64,000 nucleotides of DNA. It comes from Orobanche coerulescens. Taxonomy: Eukaryota > Streptophyta > Magnoliopsida > Lamiales > Orobanchaceae. Below the pieces are notes generated by a model that was given only the letters and a program-made list of their open reading frames with translations, was not told the origin of the DNA and made no database searches. Of the stretch, positions 47,911 through 58,902 are shown piece after piece. The stretch lies in assembly GCA_033398695.1 (NCBI GenBank), contig CM065818.1, positions 37,162,001-37,226,000 of the forward strand. Direction: 5' to 3'. Numbering within the stretch: position 1 is the stretch's first letter; each line of letters starts with the position of its first letter. The translations under genes were made by a program, and so were the position numbers.

Positions 47911-49373
47911 ATGTCTACCTTAAAGAACAACAACAAGGGCAAGGTCAAGGCCATTGAACTAGGCCAACGAAGTGGAGGAGAAAATTCTCAAAGGCCTAGA
48001 AGGGCCGAATTGGCGGAGGAAATTTCTAGACAAGTCTGTTTTCTGTTGGTTTTGATAATGCATCGGCGAACACCGCTAGTATTCCGGAACTTATTGAATC
48101 ATGTGCACCATCATTTGAAGGAAAATATTTTCATTCTAGATGCATTTGTCATATTTTAAATTTATGTGTTCAAGATGCGCTTAGTATTTTTCAATATTCC
48201 ATTTTCCTATTAAAAATGCCGTTAAATATTTGCACAAATCAAAAACTTTGGGGAAAAAATGGCAAAAATATTGTCGTGCAAAGGGTATTGTTTATACTTG
48301 TTTCAAATTAGATGTATCTCATCGTTGGAACTCTATTTATGAGATGATTAATAGTACACAAGAGTATAAGAGTTAGTTATGCGATTTCTTTTAGAAAAGA
48401 GTTCTCAAGCATGCAATTAGTTCTTAATGAGAGTCATTGGGATTCATGTATAGATTTATATCATTTGTTAAAGGTTTTTCATAATGCTACTAAACAATTA
48501 TCGGGTGTTTAATATTGTACTTCCGTTAAAGTGTTGGAACATTGCATGTATATTGCCTTGTCTTTTAAGAGTTGTTTTAGTAGGCCAAACATGTAAGGTG
48601 TGATTTATTTTATGGTTCAAAAATGGCTCAAATATTTTAGGGAGATTCCTATGATTTTCTTCCTTGCTAAGTGTTTAGATCCTAAATGGAAGTATGATGG
48701 TGTTTGTCAAATGCTTGGTATTTATTATGATGCTTTTGCTCAAATGGACTTGAGTGATTTTGTAATTGATGGTGAATGGGTCTTCTTTGATCTTCCTTCC
48801 GTGCCACAAATCAAGGATGCTCTAGATAGGAGCTTGAGATCTCTTTTTCAAGAATATAGATTAAAACATGGTAGTGATTTTCCTTCTTCTACAATGCCTT
48901 CTTCTATGATACCTTCATGTGATTTTCCTTTTGAGATGAATGAAAGTGATCCTTTAGTTCAACAATTGCATGGAATGATGCAAAATAGAAGCAATGAACT
49001 TTCAATGGGGCAAGATAATAGTGAATTAGATATGTTCTTGCAAACTCGTTTTGTATTTGGTGTTGAAGATAGTGGTCCGTCGATCGATGTGTTGAAGTGG
49101 TGGTCGAAGAGAGAGGAGTACCCAATACTCTCCATCATTGCAAAGGAGTTATTTGCCGTCCCGGCATCCACGTTTTCATCGAACAAGCCTTTAGCATCGA
49201 AGGACTTATGCTAGATCAAAGAAGATCAAGGATGAAGCCGGCAAACATTGAAGCTACCATGTTGCTCGATGATTGGTGTAGGGCCGACCTTAGAGCTCAA
49301 GAACCGGAATGGGACGATGCAAATGAGAGCGAAGATGAAGCCTTCACCGAGACGGATCGATCGGATGCGGAGT
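47911..49373 (+). pseudogene. hAT transposase of element I, N-terminally deleted
   Basis: A short N-terminal piece (MSTLKNNNKGKVKAIELGQR, 47,911) jumps to the middle of the transposase: FDNASANTASIPELIESC, FHSRCICHILNLCVQDAL (about 48,050-48,180), then stops and frameshifts. The stretch 48,600-49,214 is open: LKYFREIPMIFFLAKCLDPKWKYDGV, then the hAT dimerisation domain start IDVLKWWSKREEYPILSIIAKELFAVPASTFSS (about 49,080-49,185). A -1 shift continues it as FSIEGLMLDQRRSRMKPANIEATMLLDDWCRADL and an acidic tail to the stop at 49,373. The BED finger and part of the catalytic core are missing. A (TTA)n and T-run follow at 49,389-49,441. Confidence 0.9.
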
Positions 49374-49388
49374 AGAGAGCTCAAGTCC

Positions 49389-49430
<42 letters not shown>

Positions 49431-49441
49431 TTTTTTTTTTT
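49389..49441. repeat. (TTA)n microsatellite and T-run
   Basis: About thirteen TTA units are followed by twelve T, directly after the stop of the hAT transposase relic. Confidence 0.95.
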
Positions 49442-49892
49442 CATTTCAAGAATTCAAGTGTAAAACTCCTAAAATTATGCTTAACTTATTTGTTGTAATT
49501 TTCCTCATTCTTAATGCAAAATTGCAAAGTCCTTCTCCTTATTCATTTTTCAACAATTTAATGAGTTTTTAAATATTTAAAAAAAAATCAAAACAAAATC
49601 AAAACATTAAGAATTATCATTTTCTATTCATAAAAGTAATAAATATACAAGAATAAAATGAAAAAAAATAAAAAAGTTAAAAAATGCAAAATTGGGCAGC
49701 CCCTGTTTTCGTCGCGGGCTGCGGGCCGACCCGTCAAAACCGACGATTTTAGCCCGGCCCGGGACCGGAGGGCTTCTAGCCCGGCACGGGTGGTCGGGCC
49801 TGCTCTCGGTCCGGCTCGGCCTCGTGTTTTGGGGACCGAGGACTGCCGGTTCGAGGCCCGAAACCGGCGGTTTCGGCCCGACGGCACGTCTA

Positions 49893-50215
49893 ATCCTACC
49901 TGATTAGCGTGCGCTATCGAAGCATCAGAACAATCGTTCTGCCAAAAATGCACAGTTAGCGTGCGCTAACCACCAAAAGTTAGCGTGCGCTAACGAAACC
50001 TCCAGACCCACTCCCGTAGCCACTGGACTACCTCAAACTACCCGTTAGCCTGCGCTACCAAACCTGTAGCATGCGCTAACCACTGCACCGTAGCGCGCGC
50101 TAACCACCTGCCCTTAGCGTGCGCTAACGGCCTGAATCCAGCTACTGACCTCAGACCCTGCTGCTCGATAGCGTGCGCTAAGGAGATCCCTTAGCGTGCG
50201 CTAATGTACCTAGAA
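49893..50215 (-). repeat. LTR D TTAGCGTGCGCTAA array, distal part
   Basis: Nine further words lie at about 33-bp average spacing, for example near 49,905, 49,956, 49,981 and 50,115, with CCAGACCCACT and ATCCAGCTACTGACC spacers. The word is that of LTR A, although the surrounding LTR is B-like. Confidence 0.8.
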
Positions 50216-50729
50216 CTACAGCAGTAGTGCTCTCAAAGCTGATTACAACAACGGACTCCTCCGATCGAAATACCAAGTTCAAGATAAGCACGGAAAGATC
50301 CAGAATAAGATCATACTAAGAGCTTGAGTTACAATCAAACTCGCACGCGACCATAAAAAGGGTCGAGACAACAAATACATATACGAATACCACAACTATG
50401 GGAAATTACAAAAATGGCCCAAAATGCCCGAAAATCACGATACGTGATCGAATAATCAAACCGAAGTTCATAACACGTCTAACAAAGTTAAACGGTCTTA
50501 CGGGAGCTCAGAACAACAGTTTCATACGAGATTCGTAAGAATCGAACTCAAGTGCGGAAAAGTCTCTAAAAAGCACGGAACCCAACAAAACGACACCGAA
50601 ACGAACTCGGTCGTCGAAAAGTGCAGAATTAAACATTCTAAGAATGACGAAACGGTCAGAAGCGAGCTGTCAAAACGGACTCCCGCGGGAAATTTTTTTT
50701 TATCGGAAATCGAAATTGCGGATATTACA

Positions 50730-51121
50730 TACTACCCTCCTTAAAAGAAGTTTCGTCCCGAAACTTAAAATAAGTAGGGAGAAGAAATATCCCGCCAGGA
50801 AATACTCAACGTGATACACGCAAACCGAAAACTCGCGCCCAACGGTGAAACGTTACAAGAAACGCAAGGGAGCATACGGCGTGAAATCACGCTCAATGAC
50901 AAAAATCACAATGCCACAGGTAGAGACATAATAAAACCAACAAGTGTCAGGTATCACCAAATAGATAACACAATCCGGTCAACTATCCGAACGATCTCCA
51001 AAATAGGAGGCACTTATTACAAGAAAACATGCACAATCAAGAAAATAGAAAATAAACACAAAATGATCCGCAAGGATAACCACAAACAATTCGGACTACG
51101 CCGATTTTCTCAAAAACCACA
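50730..51121 (-). other. PPT block and non-coding 3' region of element D
   Basis: TACTACCCTCCTTAAAAG and AAGTTTCGTCCCGAAACTT adjoin the LTR (minus: TTTCGGGACGAAAC, then TTTTAAGGAGGGTAGTA). No gene is recognised from there to the gag remnant; the ORF at 50,811-51,125 is a chance reading. Confidence 0.75.
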
Positions 51122-51580
51122 CTAGGCATCTCTGTCTCCTTTAGGAGCAGAGGCGCAACCTCGATCCCCAAATCTCTCAGCTACCGACTCGCAATGCACG
51201 GCTCGGTGAACCACCTGGCCACACTCAAAACAGCTGACTAACGGTGAACGACAATTCTTCGCTGTGTGGCCCGCTCGACTATAGTTATAGCAGGTCTTCG
51301 ATGTGCTCACATTACTCACTGCAGGGGTACCACTCCTCTGATCACGCGATCGAGGAATCTTCTTGGGATGACGACCCAAAGACCCAACCTCAGAGGGCCC
51401 ACTCCCCTGATTTCCTGAAAAGTTCCCAATGGTTTTCTGTTTCTTCAAGTCAGACATATTCTCGGTCGATAATCTAGATAGCTCATAGGCTAACGCCTTA
51501 TTCTGATAATCTCTCAAGGAAGTACAAGTGAGACCCGCCATGTACTGACGAATCTCCGGCTTCACCCGCCTACTAAAATG
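51122..51580 (-). pseudogene. gag: gag C-terminus of element D with zinc knuckles, truncated by LTR J
   Basis: The frame enters from the J junction: KPEIRQYMAGLTCTSLRDYQNKALAYELS, a Tekay-type gag end, then a basic/Ser-rich linker and CYNYSRAGHTAKNC (second Cys changed to Tyr) followed by CFECGQVVHRAVHC (C-x2-C-x4-H-x4-C). It ends at 51,122. No protease or pol follows, so D, like A, appears to be a gag-only derivative as far as visible. The upstream gag is on the far side of LTR J. Confidence 0.8.
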
Positions 51581-51586
51581 ACAGAT

Positions 51587-52912
51587 TGTTGTTTGTTGAT
51601 TCTTTAGTCTAATACTCGCAAGCGCACGATTTGTTCGATTTAGATATGCGTTGCAAGGCCGATTCCACAGGGAGGACTATAATAGTGAAGTCAAATTATT
51701 CCTATCGTTTTGAACCAAATTATATTAAATTCTAACCTAGTCCCAAATAATTTTATTTTTGAATTGTTATAATAATTGCATTAAATAACAGTAATTTTTA
51801 AGTAGATTTTAGACAAATTGATTTTAAATAATTTACTAGGGTTTAGAATCCACCAATGTCTATTTATTATTTATTTAATATTTTAATTCCAAGAAATTCA
51901 GGGAATAGATTCTGAAATCAATCTCACTATTTCCCTATAGATTTGACAATAAGTACAAAATTATAATTCAAATATAGATTTTCCTTCGCTTGAAAAATGT
52001 AATTTCTAAGCATTATATGTATCCAATTTAATGGAAAACAAATAATCAAAGAAATTAACTAATATCAATAATCACAAAGCAAGTGGAAATTTATAACTAT
52101 CAAAAATACGTGATATAATTGATGAAATAATATTCCCCTATTGAAGCGAAAATCATAATCGTTAAAAATATTTATTTGGAATTATTATATAAATATTAAT
52201 AATAATATAGACATGGTTTCATCATAACCCCAGTAAAAGAAAATTACTCACTCATAATAACAACACAAATAAATAAATATTTCATAATATTATTACTTAA
52301 ATATAATTTTATTACACAATATTTTTATTTCTCACTCTTACAACAATATCTCTCTATTTTTTTCTCATTTTTTTCTCTTCCTCAAACACTACACATTCAT
52401 CCCCTATTTATACTACTACAAAATTAATAAAATAATTTTTAACATTTTAAAATCCCACCCCCAATAATTCACGGCTGCCCATTAATGCTGATGTCATGGA
52501 TGACATCAGCATAGAGTTGACTTTCCGGTCCAATCGGGTGTTGACACGTGACACAATATGGTCCGTCTATTTAATTGTCCTTCGAACGGTCATAACTTCT
52601 TCATACGAACTCGGATTCGGATGATTTTTTTTAAAACGATCGTCTCGACGAGACGAATAAAATGAGACCAGTCGTGAATATATTTGAATTTTGTAAAAAT
52701 ATCGCCCTTGAACCAATTGATCTGTCTTGTGCCGGTTGGTTAACCTGCAGATATAATTTAATTCCAATTAATTATCCAAAAATGACAAAATTATAGAAAA
52801 TTCTAACAAAATGAAATAATATAAATATATGGTAAAACGAATAAATTATCACACAACACACAATTATATATATAAAATACTAATAAAAATATCACTCAAA
52901 ATATACTAAACA
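51587..52912 (-). mobile_element. Athila/Tat-type LTR (element J)
   Basis: TGTTGTTTGTTGATTC...ATACTAAACA, 1326 bp, is followed by PPT AAGTGTGGGGGAATT (minus, 52,913-52,927). The left part (CTCGCAAGCGCACGA, then GATTCCACAGGGAGGAC) parallels the U5 end of E (22,490-22,545). It is the 3' LTR of a minus-strand element that cut D's gag. The expected TSD partner (CAGAT on the left) is not found in the window. It has no ORF of note; 51,700-52,400 is very A/T-rich. Confidence 0.8.
52406..52550 (-). promoter_or_regulatory. LTR J TATA box, 24-bp palindrome and G-box
   Basis: The minus strand has TATAAATAG (about 52,405-52,413). Some 75 bp upstream lies a perfect inverted repeat, GCTGATGTCAT/ATGACATCAGC with a GG centre (52,487-52,510), made of two bZIP-like TGACATCA half elements. 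CACGTG lies at 52,545-52,550 within TTGACACGTGACAC. Confidence 0.6.
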
Positions 52913-54214
52913 AATTCCCCCACACTTATCTTTTGCACGTCCTCGGACAAATCTTATACCCGAGTTATAATACTCATATGCTGAAAAAATCATGACAAAA
53001 CCAATATCCAGAGAGAACAAGTGATCATGACCCAAGTGAGATCAGAGAAAAATAGGATGCCGCACCAAATTCTAACAATTTCATTGAGAATCGAATGCCA
53101 AAAGATTCAACATCACTCTTCACTCAAGTGTATATACGGGATATTCGAGAAGAGTTCACTCATATCAAAGCATAATGTGTCATTACCATATGCTTGGTCA
53201 AAAATCAAATCTCCACTACTTAAAAATAAACTCATGCATAAATCAAAAGGTCTTTCTTTTGGTTGTAACGTGGCTTTGGGTGTGGGTAGGATAAATGGAA
53301 AATTATGAGGTTTGCTAGCCAAGATCAATTGTGAATTTAGATGCATAACAAATCCTACAAATAACAATCAACACACCCCCCTCCTGTAATGAAAACTCTC
53401 AAACCATCATCCCCAAGTAATTCAGTACATGGTAATTGAATATTCATCTGGTAAGGTCATACTCTTGTGTAAGAAAAAGTATGCAATGGATCTTCTGGAA
53501 GGAATTATGTATCACTCAAGGGATAGTTCAACTGCTATTTTATGTATATATAGTGATGATTTTCGCACTTGACCTCCCACTTTTTCTTTTTTTTTTCTTT
53601 TTTTTTTTGAGGCTATTTTTTTTTGGCCTTTATTTATATTTTTTTTATTTGGTTCAATACTCCAATGTACTTCACACCCTTTCACTTTCAACAAAGCTCT
53701 TAATCTCCACAATACTCTTATGAACATCAGTCCCTATTTGTCACACATCTAGTTCACAATTAAATCTTTGACTAGAGGGTGCAAATGGATGAGTCATCAA
53801 CAAGAATGGATAATGGCTAAAGTAATGTGCTTGATCAAAGAAATAGGCTCAGGCTCAATTGGGCTTCTAAGGATAAAATGTAATGGGTGGGAAAAATATA
53901 AGCCAACAAGGGGTTAATCATATTTGCCTTTATCATCTTAATACAAGAGTTTATGAATGTAGTCTCGAAATGTATAAATGAGCAAGTTCTAGAATGAACA
54001 CAATATGTTTGACCACACAACAAAAAATATAGAGCGTATATATAAGGATTGCTCTAAGGCTCAAAACTCACAAAAAGGGTGTTGTGTACTGAATTCCATA
54101 CACCTTCATTCAAATCCATTATCAAAACCAGTGAAACATCCCAGAAATGATTTTTTCCCTAACGTTTTCTCAAGAAAATGGTGCCGTGATTTTCAACATT
54201 TTTTTATTTAATAT

Positions 54215-54267
<53 letters not shown>

Positions 54268-54849
54268 ACACCTTCCCCCACACTTAATGATAAACAATAT
54301 CCTTATTGTGTAAAAAGAACAATGGAGTAAGGGTTTAAATAAGGCTTCCCTGTTTATGAAAGACGACGCTTCGCTCAAGCCTTTTTTTTTTGGACCTGCA
54401 AGAAATAAGTGTGGCAAAACAACAAAAGAAAATATATACCTGGAAGTATAACACAAACAACCTAGATGCGCTTCAAGAGAGTCCGAAGAGTCGCCTTACG
54501 CTTCCATCAATGCTTTTATTAAAAACAAACGAAAAAAAGTACAGTAATAGAAATAACAATATATAAATCGTGGATAGATGCGCGTCAAGAGGTCGAAAAG
54601 AAACTCCTTAAGCTGCCATCATTTTCACGATTTTTACACCCGCTAAAAAATAAAAACAACAAGAGGAATGAAGTGGGATATCAGAGGGAAAGGAATGTAT
54701 CAATTTTGCGTTTCCGCATAGTGAAATCTTCCATCCAAACAATATTAGCTAGAGCTAGGTCTGGTTCAGGAACAAATGCAATAAGTTTTTTGATCAGCTC
54801 TTCTGGTGTTGTTGTAACCACTTCAGTGTTTACCAAATCAAGAATGCAA
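52913..54849 (-). other. Non-coding 3' region of element J
   Basis: Parts are similar to 18,400-19,400 of element E. A T-rich run (53,585-53,645), a (TA)n/(GATATA)n microsatellite (54,218-54,268) and a second PPT-like CCTTCCCCCACACTTA (54,271-54,286) are present. From 54,640 to 54,840 the minus strand has a weakly coding-like stretch (VVTTTPEELIKKLIAFVPEP) that I cannot assign. Confidence 0.5.
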
Positions 54850-54969
54850 TTGAAATACAATAAACAGTGAATGAATCGTATTGCCTTTTTAATAATTATT
54901 CCATAATTACAAGTATAATGCCCCTACTCTCTCATCCCCTGAGTGACATTCGAGGGCATATTCCTTACG
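54850..54969 (-). repeat. Remnant of the 3' LTR of copia element G
   Basis: About 120 bp match the start of solo LTR F in reverse complement (GGAATATGCCCTCGAATG, CATTATACTTGTAATTATG). The terminal TG has mutated to CG. The rest of this LTR is missing, so the element is 3'-truncated by deletion. Confidence 0.75.
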
Positions 54970-54984
54970 ATCTCCCACTTGCAC

Positions 54985-57900
54985 TCAATGCCACAAACTA
55001 TGATATCTAATACCCATACTCTCCAGATGTCTCTCTAAGACCTTCTGAGGTAGTGGCTTGGTAAGCGGATCAGCAACGTTATTTGCTGTGTCTACTCTCT
55101 GCAGTAAAACATTCCCATCCCGAACCATTTCTCTAACAAAATGATATTTTCTCGCAATATGTTTGGTGTTGTGGTGAGCCCTAGGCTCCTTAGCACATGC
55201 AGGCACTCGTCGTTGTAACAAAACAAAGGTCACGGGCTTCTCTGCGTTAGGAACCACTTGAAGTTCCTCGGTGAACTTCTTTATCCAAAAGCTTCTTTAG
55301 CACCTCCGTGCCGCCCGATGTTCGGCTTGACATGTAGAGATAGCAATCGAACTTTGCTTGGCACTTCTCTAAGAAATCGCCCCACCATTCGGAGTAAAGA
55401 TATACCCCGATGTGGACATCCGAGCATCCATGTCCCCAGAAAATCCGAGTCCGTATAACCCATCACTCTTAGTTCTCCACCGCCGTATGTAAGAACCAAG
55501 TCTTTAGTCCTCCTTATGTACTTAAGAATATTCTTTACAAAGAATTAATGTTCTCGCCCGGATTTGGTGAAACCGACTTACTACGCTCACAGCATAGGCA
55601 ATGTCCGGTCTAGTACAAATCAGAGCATACATGAGGCTACCTACTGCCGAACCATAGGGCACCTTACTCATTTCCTTTTTGTCTTCCTCACTTTGAGGAC
55701 ACATCTCTAGGGAAAGTTTTGCACCATGTTGCATATGAAGGAACCCTCTTTTAGAATCTTCCATCCTAAATCGCTTCAGGATCTTTTCTATATAGAGGGC
55801 TTGGGAAAGACCTTCTTTTCGCTCTATCCCGGTAGAGATGAATACCCATAATATAGGTAGCTTCTCCCAAGTCTTTCATTGAGAACTCTTTAGAAAGCCA
55901 AGCTTTCACAGAACTAAGCATTCCTACGTCGTTTCCTATAAGTAGAATGTCATCTACATATAGTATTAAGAACGTAATTTTGCTCCCACTAACCTTCTTG
56001 TAAATACAGGGCTCCTCTTCGTTTTGGACAAAATCAAACTCTTTGACTGTCTCGTTAAAACGAAGATTCCAACTCCGTGAAGCTTGCTTCAGTCCATAAA
56101 TGGCACGCTGAAGTTTGCATACTTTATGAATATTGATTTGAGATATGAATCCCTTAGGCTGTTCCATGTAAATCTCCTCCTCGAGGAATCCATTTAGGAA
56201 TGTCGTTTTCACATCCATTTGCCATATTTCATAATCTAAGTGGGCTGCTATGGCAAGCATCATGCGAATAGACTTAATCATAGCTACAAAGTAGAAGGTC
56301 TCGAAGTAATCGATTCCTTCTCTTTGGGAATAACCCTTTGCCACAAGCCTGGCCTTATAGGTATCAACCTTGCCATCTCCATCAGTCTTTCTCTTATAGA
56401 TCCATTTGTTTCCAATAGGCACTATGCCTTTAAGACGATCTACTAAAGTCCAGACCTGATTAGCATGCATTTAGTCTATCTCAGCTTCCATAGCTTCTTG
56501 CCACTTGGTGGAGTCAACATCTACCATCGCTTGGTCGTATGTAGAAGGACCATTCTCTCGACTACTTTCTGTCATCTCATGGACACCCAGTTCCTCTTGA
56601 TGCAGATAGCCATACCTCTCAGGTATTTGAGAAATTCTACTAGACTTGCAAGGTTGTGTTTGTATTTCAGAAGATTGGGTTCTAATATGTTGGATAGGTG
56701 TCTCATTTGGTGTTTCTTTTATTTCTTCCAAAGAAATATTTCTACCTGCCCCTCCTTCATGAATAAACTGATCTTCCAGGAAGTGTGCTTGTATAGCAAT
56801 GATGATCCTATGATCTTCGTGCATGTAGAATAGATATCCCATGGAATCCCCTGGATATCCTATGAAACGACCTTTCACAGACCTAGTTTCCAATTTCTCT
56901 ACTTTAGTCTTATTGACATAAGCAGGGCATCCCCAAATCCTAATGTGATTAAGACTTGGTTTCCTACCTCTCCACATCTCATGGGGAGTCTTAGGAACGG
57001 ATTTGGAAGGACATATATTCAAGATATGCACAGCAATAAGGAGCGCGTAACCCCACAAATAAATCGGTAGATCAGTATAGTTAAGCATGGAGCGAACCAT
57101 GTCCAACAAGGTTCGGTTCCTTCTTTCTGATACACCATTTAATTGTGGAGTAGCTGGAGGAGTGAATTGTGATACTATTCCTAGTTCTTTTAAGAACTTA
57201 TCAAATTCGGTACTCATGTACTCACCACCTTGGCCCGACCAAGAGTCTTAACACTTACTGTTTGATTTTCAACTAGGGCTTTAAATTCCTTGAATTTATC
57301 AAAAGCTTCAGACTTATGTTTCATTAAGTACGAATCCATACCTGGTATGGTCATCAGCGAATGTAATGAAATACTGAAAGCCATCTCGTGCCACTTCAAA
57401 AGGGCCACAGACGTCGGTATGGATCAATCCAAGTTTTTCAGCAGCTCTTTCAAAAGTCCCTGCGAAGGGTAACTTAGTCATTTTGCCTTGAAGGCAAGAT
57501 TCATAAGTTGGATAGGGATCTGATCCCAATGGACCCGTAATCCCATCTTCTCCATTTTATGAACCTTGGTCTGATCGATATGACCAAGTCTAAGATGCCA
57601 CTTAAGTGCTTGGTTCGTTTCATCCCTACCACGCTTTCTAGTTATAGTGTTCACAATTATTTTATTCTTTAGATTTAAATGGTATAAACCATTTAATAAT
57701 GTAGCAGTACCAACCAATTTATTTCTAAAATAAATACGATAGGACCCATCTCCAATAAAGAAGTGAAATCCCTTTCGGTCCATATCCGGAATTGATACAA
57801 TATTTTTGTGCCCCTTGGGCAAAACAAGTACATCATCTAAAGTAAGAATAAAACCAGATTCTAAATCCAACATAAGGGATCCGATATCAGAAGCCTCGAC

Positions 57901-58902
57901 ACTATGCCCACTTCCGACGGTGACCATCACCTCCCTTGAATCCAGCTTCCTACTTCGTTCCATATCCTGATTCATTGTACAAATGTGAGAACTCGCACCG
58001 GAATAAAGTATCCAAGAAGTAGAATATACAGTTACAGAACAATTTGTTTCTAAAACCAGTAGTTCTGTACCTGAAGGCGCATTACGGTCAAGCTTTGGAC
58101 AGTACCTCTTCCAGTGGCCTAGCTCACCGCAGTTGAGGCATACATCCGTTTTCTTGGCCCCCTTGCTCTTTCGAACCATTGGGGCCTTACCCTTTCCCTT
58201 GTCGATCTTGGCTTTTGGACATAACTGCTTCTTGTTCTTTTTCTTCTTATTCTTGGACTTCCAAGTCCCAGAAGAAATCAAAAGTGCAGCTTCCTTTCCC
58301 TTTGCCTTCATCTGAGACTGGGCAGTCGTCAGTTTGTTCATTAGCCCAGCTAAGTTACATGCAATCTCATTGCAGTCGAAGTTCATGATAAATTGTGAAA
58401 AGGAGTCAGGAAGTGACTGCAGGATAAGGTCAGTTCGGAGAGATGCATGCATCTGAAAATCAAGAGCTTCCAATATCTCAATCATCGAGATCATCTTGAG
58501 GATATGGTCCCCAACCCTCTCTCCTTCCTTCATCCTGGTGCCGAATAATTGCTTTGATATCTCATATCTAGCAGTTCGGCTATGCTCTCCATAGAGCTGA
58601 GCCAGGTGCGATAAGATGGCTCTCGAAGACGTCATCTTTTCATGGGCACGTTGAAGCCCATTGGTCATTGAGCCTAACATGTACCCTCGCACTCGTATGT
58701 CGTCTTTTACCCATTTCTCATGGGCATCGACATCTTCCTGATTGGCTCGGGTTCTTGAAGGATCCGCTGGGATATCCGCCTCCAAGACGTATCTCAGCAT
58801 TTCCATAGTTAGGACAATCCTCAAGTTCCGAAGCCAGTCTACATAGTTCGGACCAGTCAGGACATTCTTTTCAAGTAGTATAGCGAGTGGGTTCATTGTC
58901 AT
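54985..58902 (-). pseudogene. gag-pol: gag-pol polyprotein of copia element G, broken
   Basis: Met at 58,902 opens MTMNPLAILLEKNVLTGPNYVDW, then a UBN2-type gag (SRAILSHLAQLYGEHSRTARYEI). A Lys-rich linker leads to zinc knuckle CLNCGELGHWKRYC (about 58,100-58,145). The protease site reads WILYSGASSHIC, so the catalytic Asp is Tyr. GAG-pre-integrase WHLRLGHIDQTKVHKM follows. Integrase is in three frames (HTDVCGPF; SGQGGEY where RSDxGGEY is expected, so the second Asp is Gly; NGVSERRNRTLLDM). RT has YKARLVAKGYSQREGIDY and LYVDDILLIGN (about 55,950); RNase H (CTRPDIAYAVSVVSRF, then later pieces) ends at 54,985. At least five frame breaks are present. Confidence 0.93.

Larger units (their letters stand above)
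47456..49892 (+). mobile_element. hAT DNA transposon (element I), degenerate, inserted in the D palindrome array
   Basis: An 8-bp TSD ATCCTACC (47,448-47,455 and 49,893-49,900) brackets a 2437-bp element with imperfect terminal inverted repeats (TAGACATACC on the left, TAGACGTGCC read inward from the right). Both ends are rich in GGCCCG and CGGTTTTAGCCCGGCCC subterminal repeats (47,470-47,670 and 49,700-49,880). It contains a hAT transposase relic. The insertion point falls between two TTAGCGTGCGCTAA words. Confidence 0.93.
38883..50729 (-). mobile_element. Tekay-type LTR (element D) carrying two nested elements
   Basis: It begins TGTAACACCCCAATCCGC and ends GCGGATATTACA, followed by PPT-type TACTACCCTCCTTAAAAG. 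Removing copia C and hAT I with their TSD copies leaves about 3.0 kb. The R-like segment (46,835-47,060) and U3 end (50,400-50,729) are clearly homologous to LTR B, yet the palindromic word is that of LTR A. This is the 3' LTR of a minus-strand element whose internal part starts at 50,730. The 5' LTR is outside the window or lost, so the TSD cannot be checked (left flank CTACG). Confidence 0.85.

Noticed and set aside
50811..51125. Plus-strand ORF of 104 codons
   Set aside because: No domain, and it lies in the non-coding 3' region of element D between PPT and gag.
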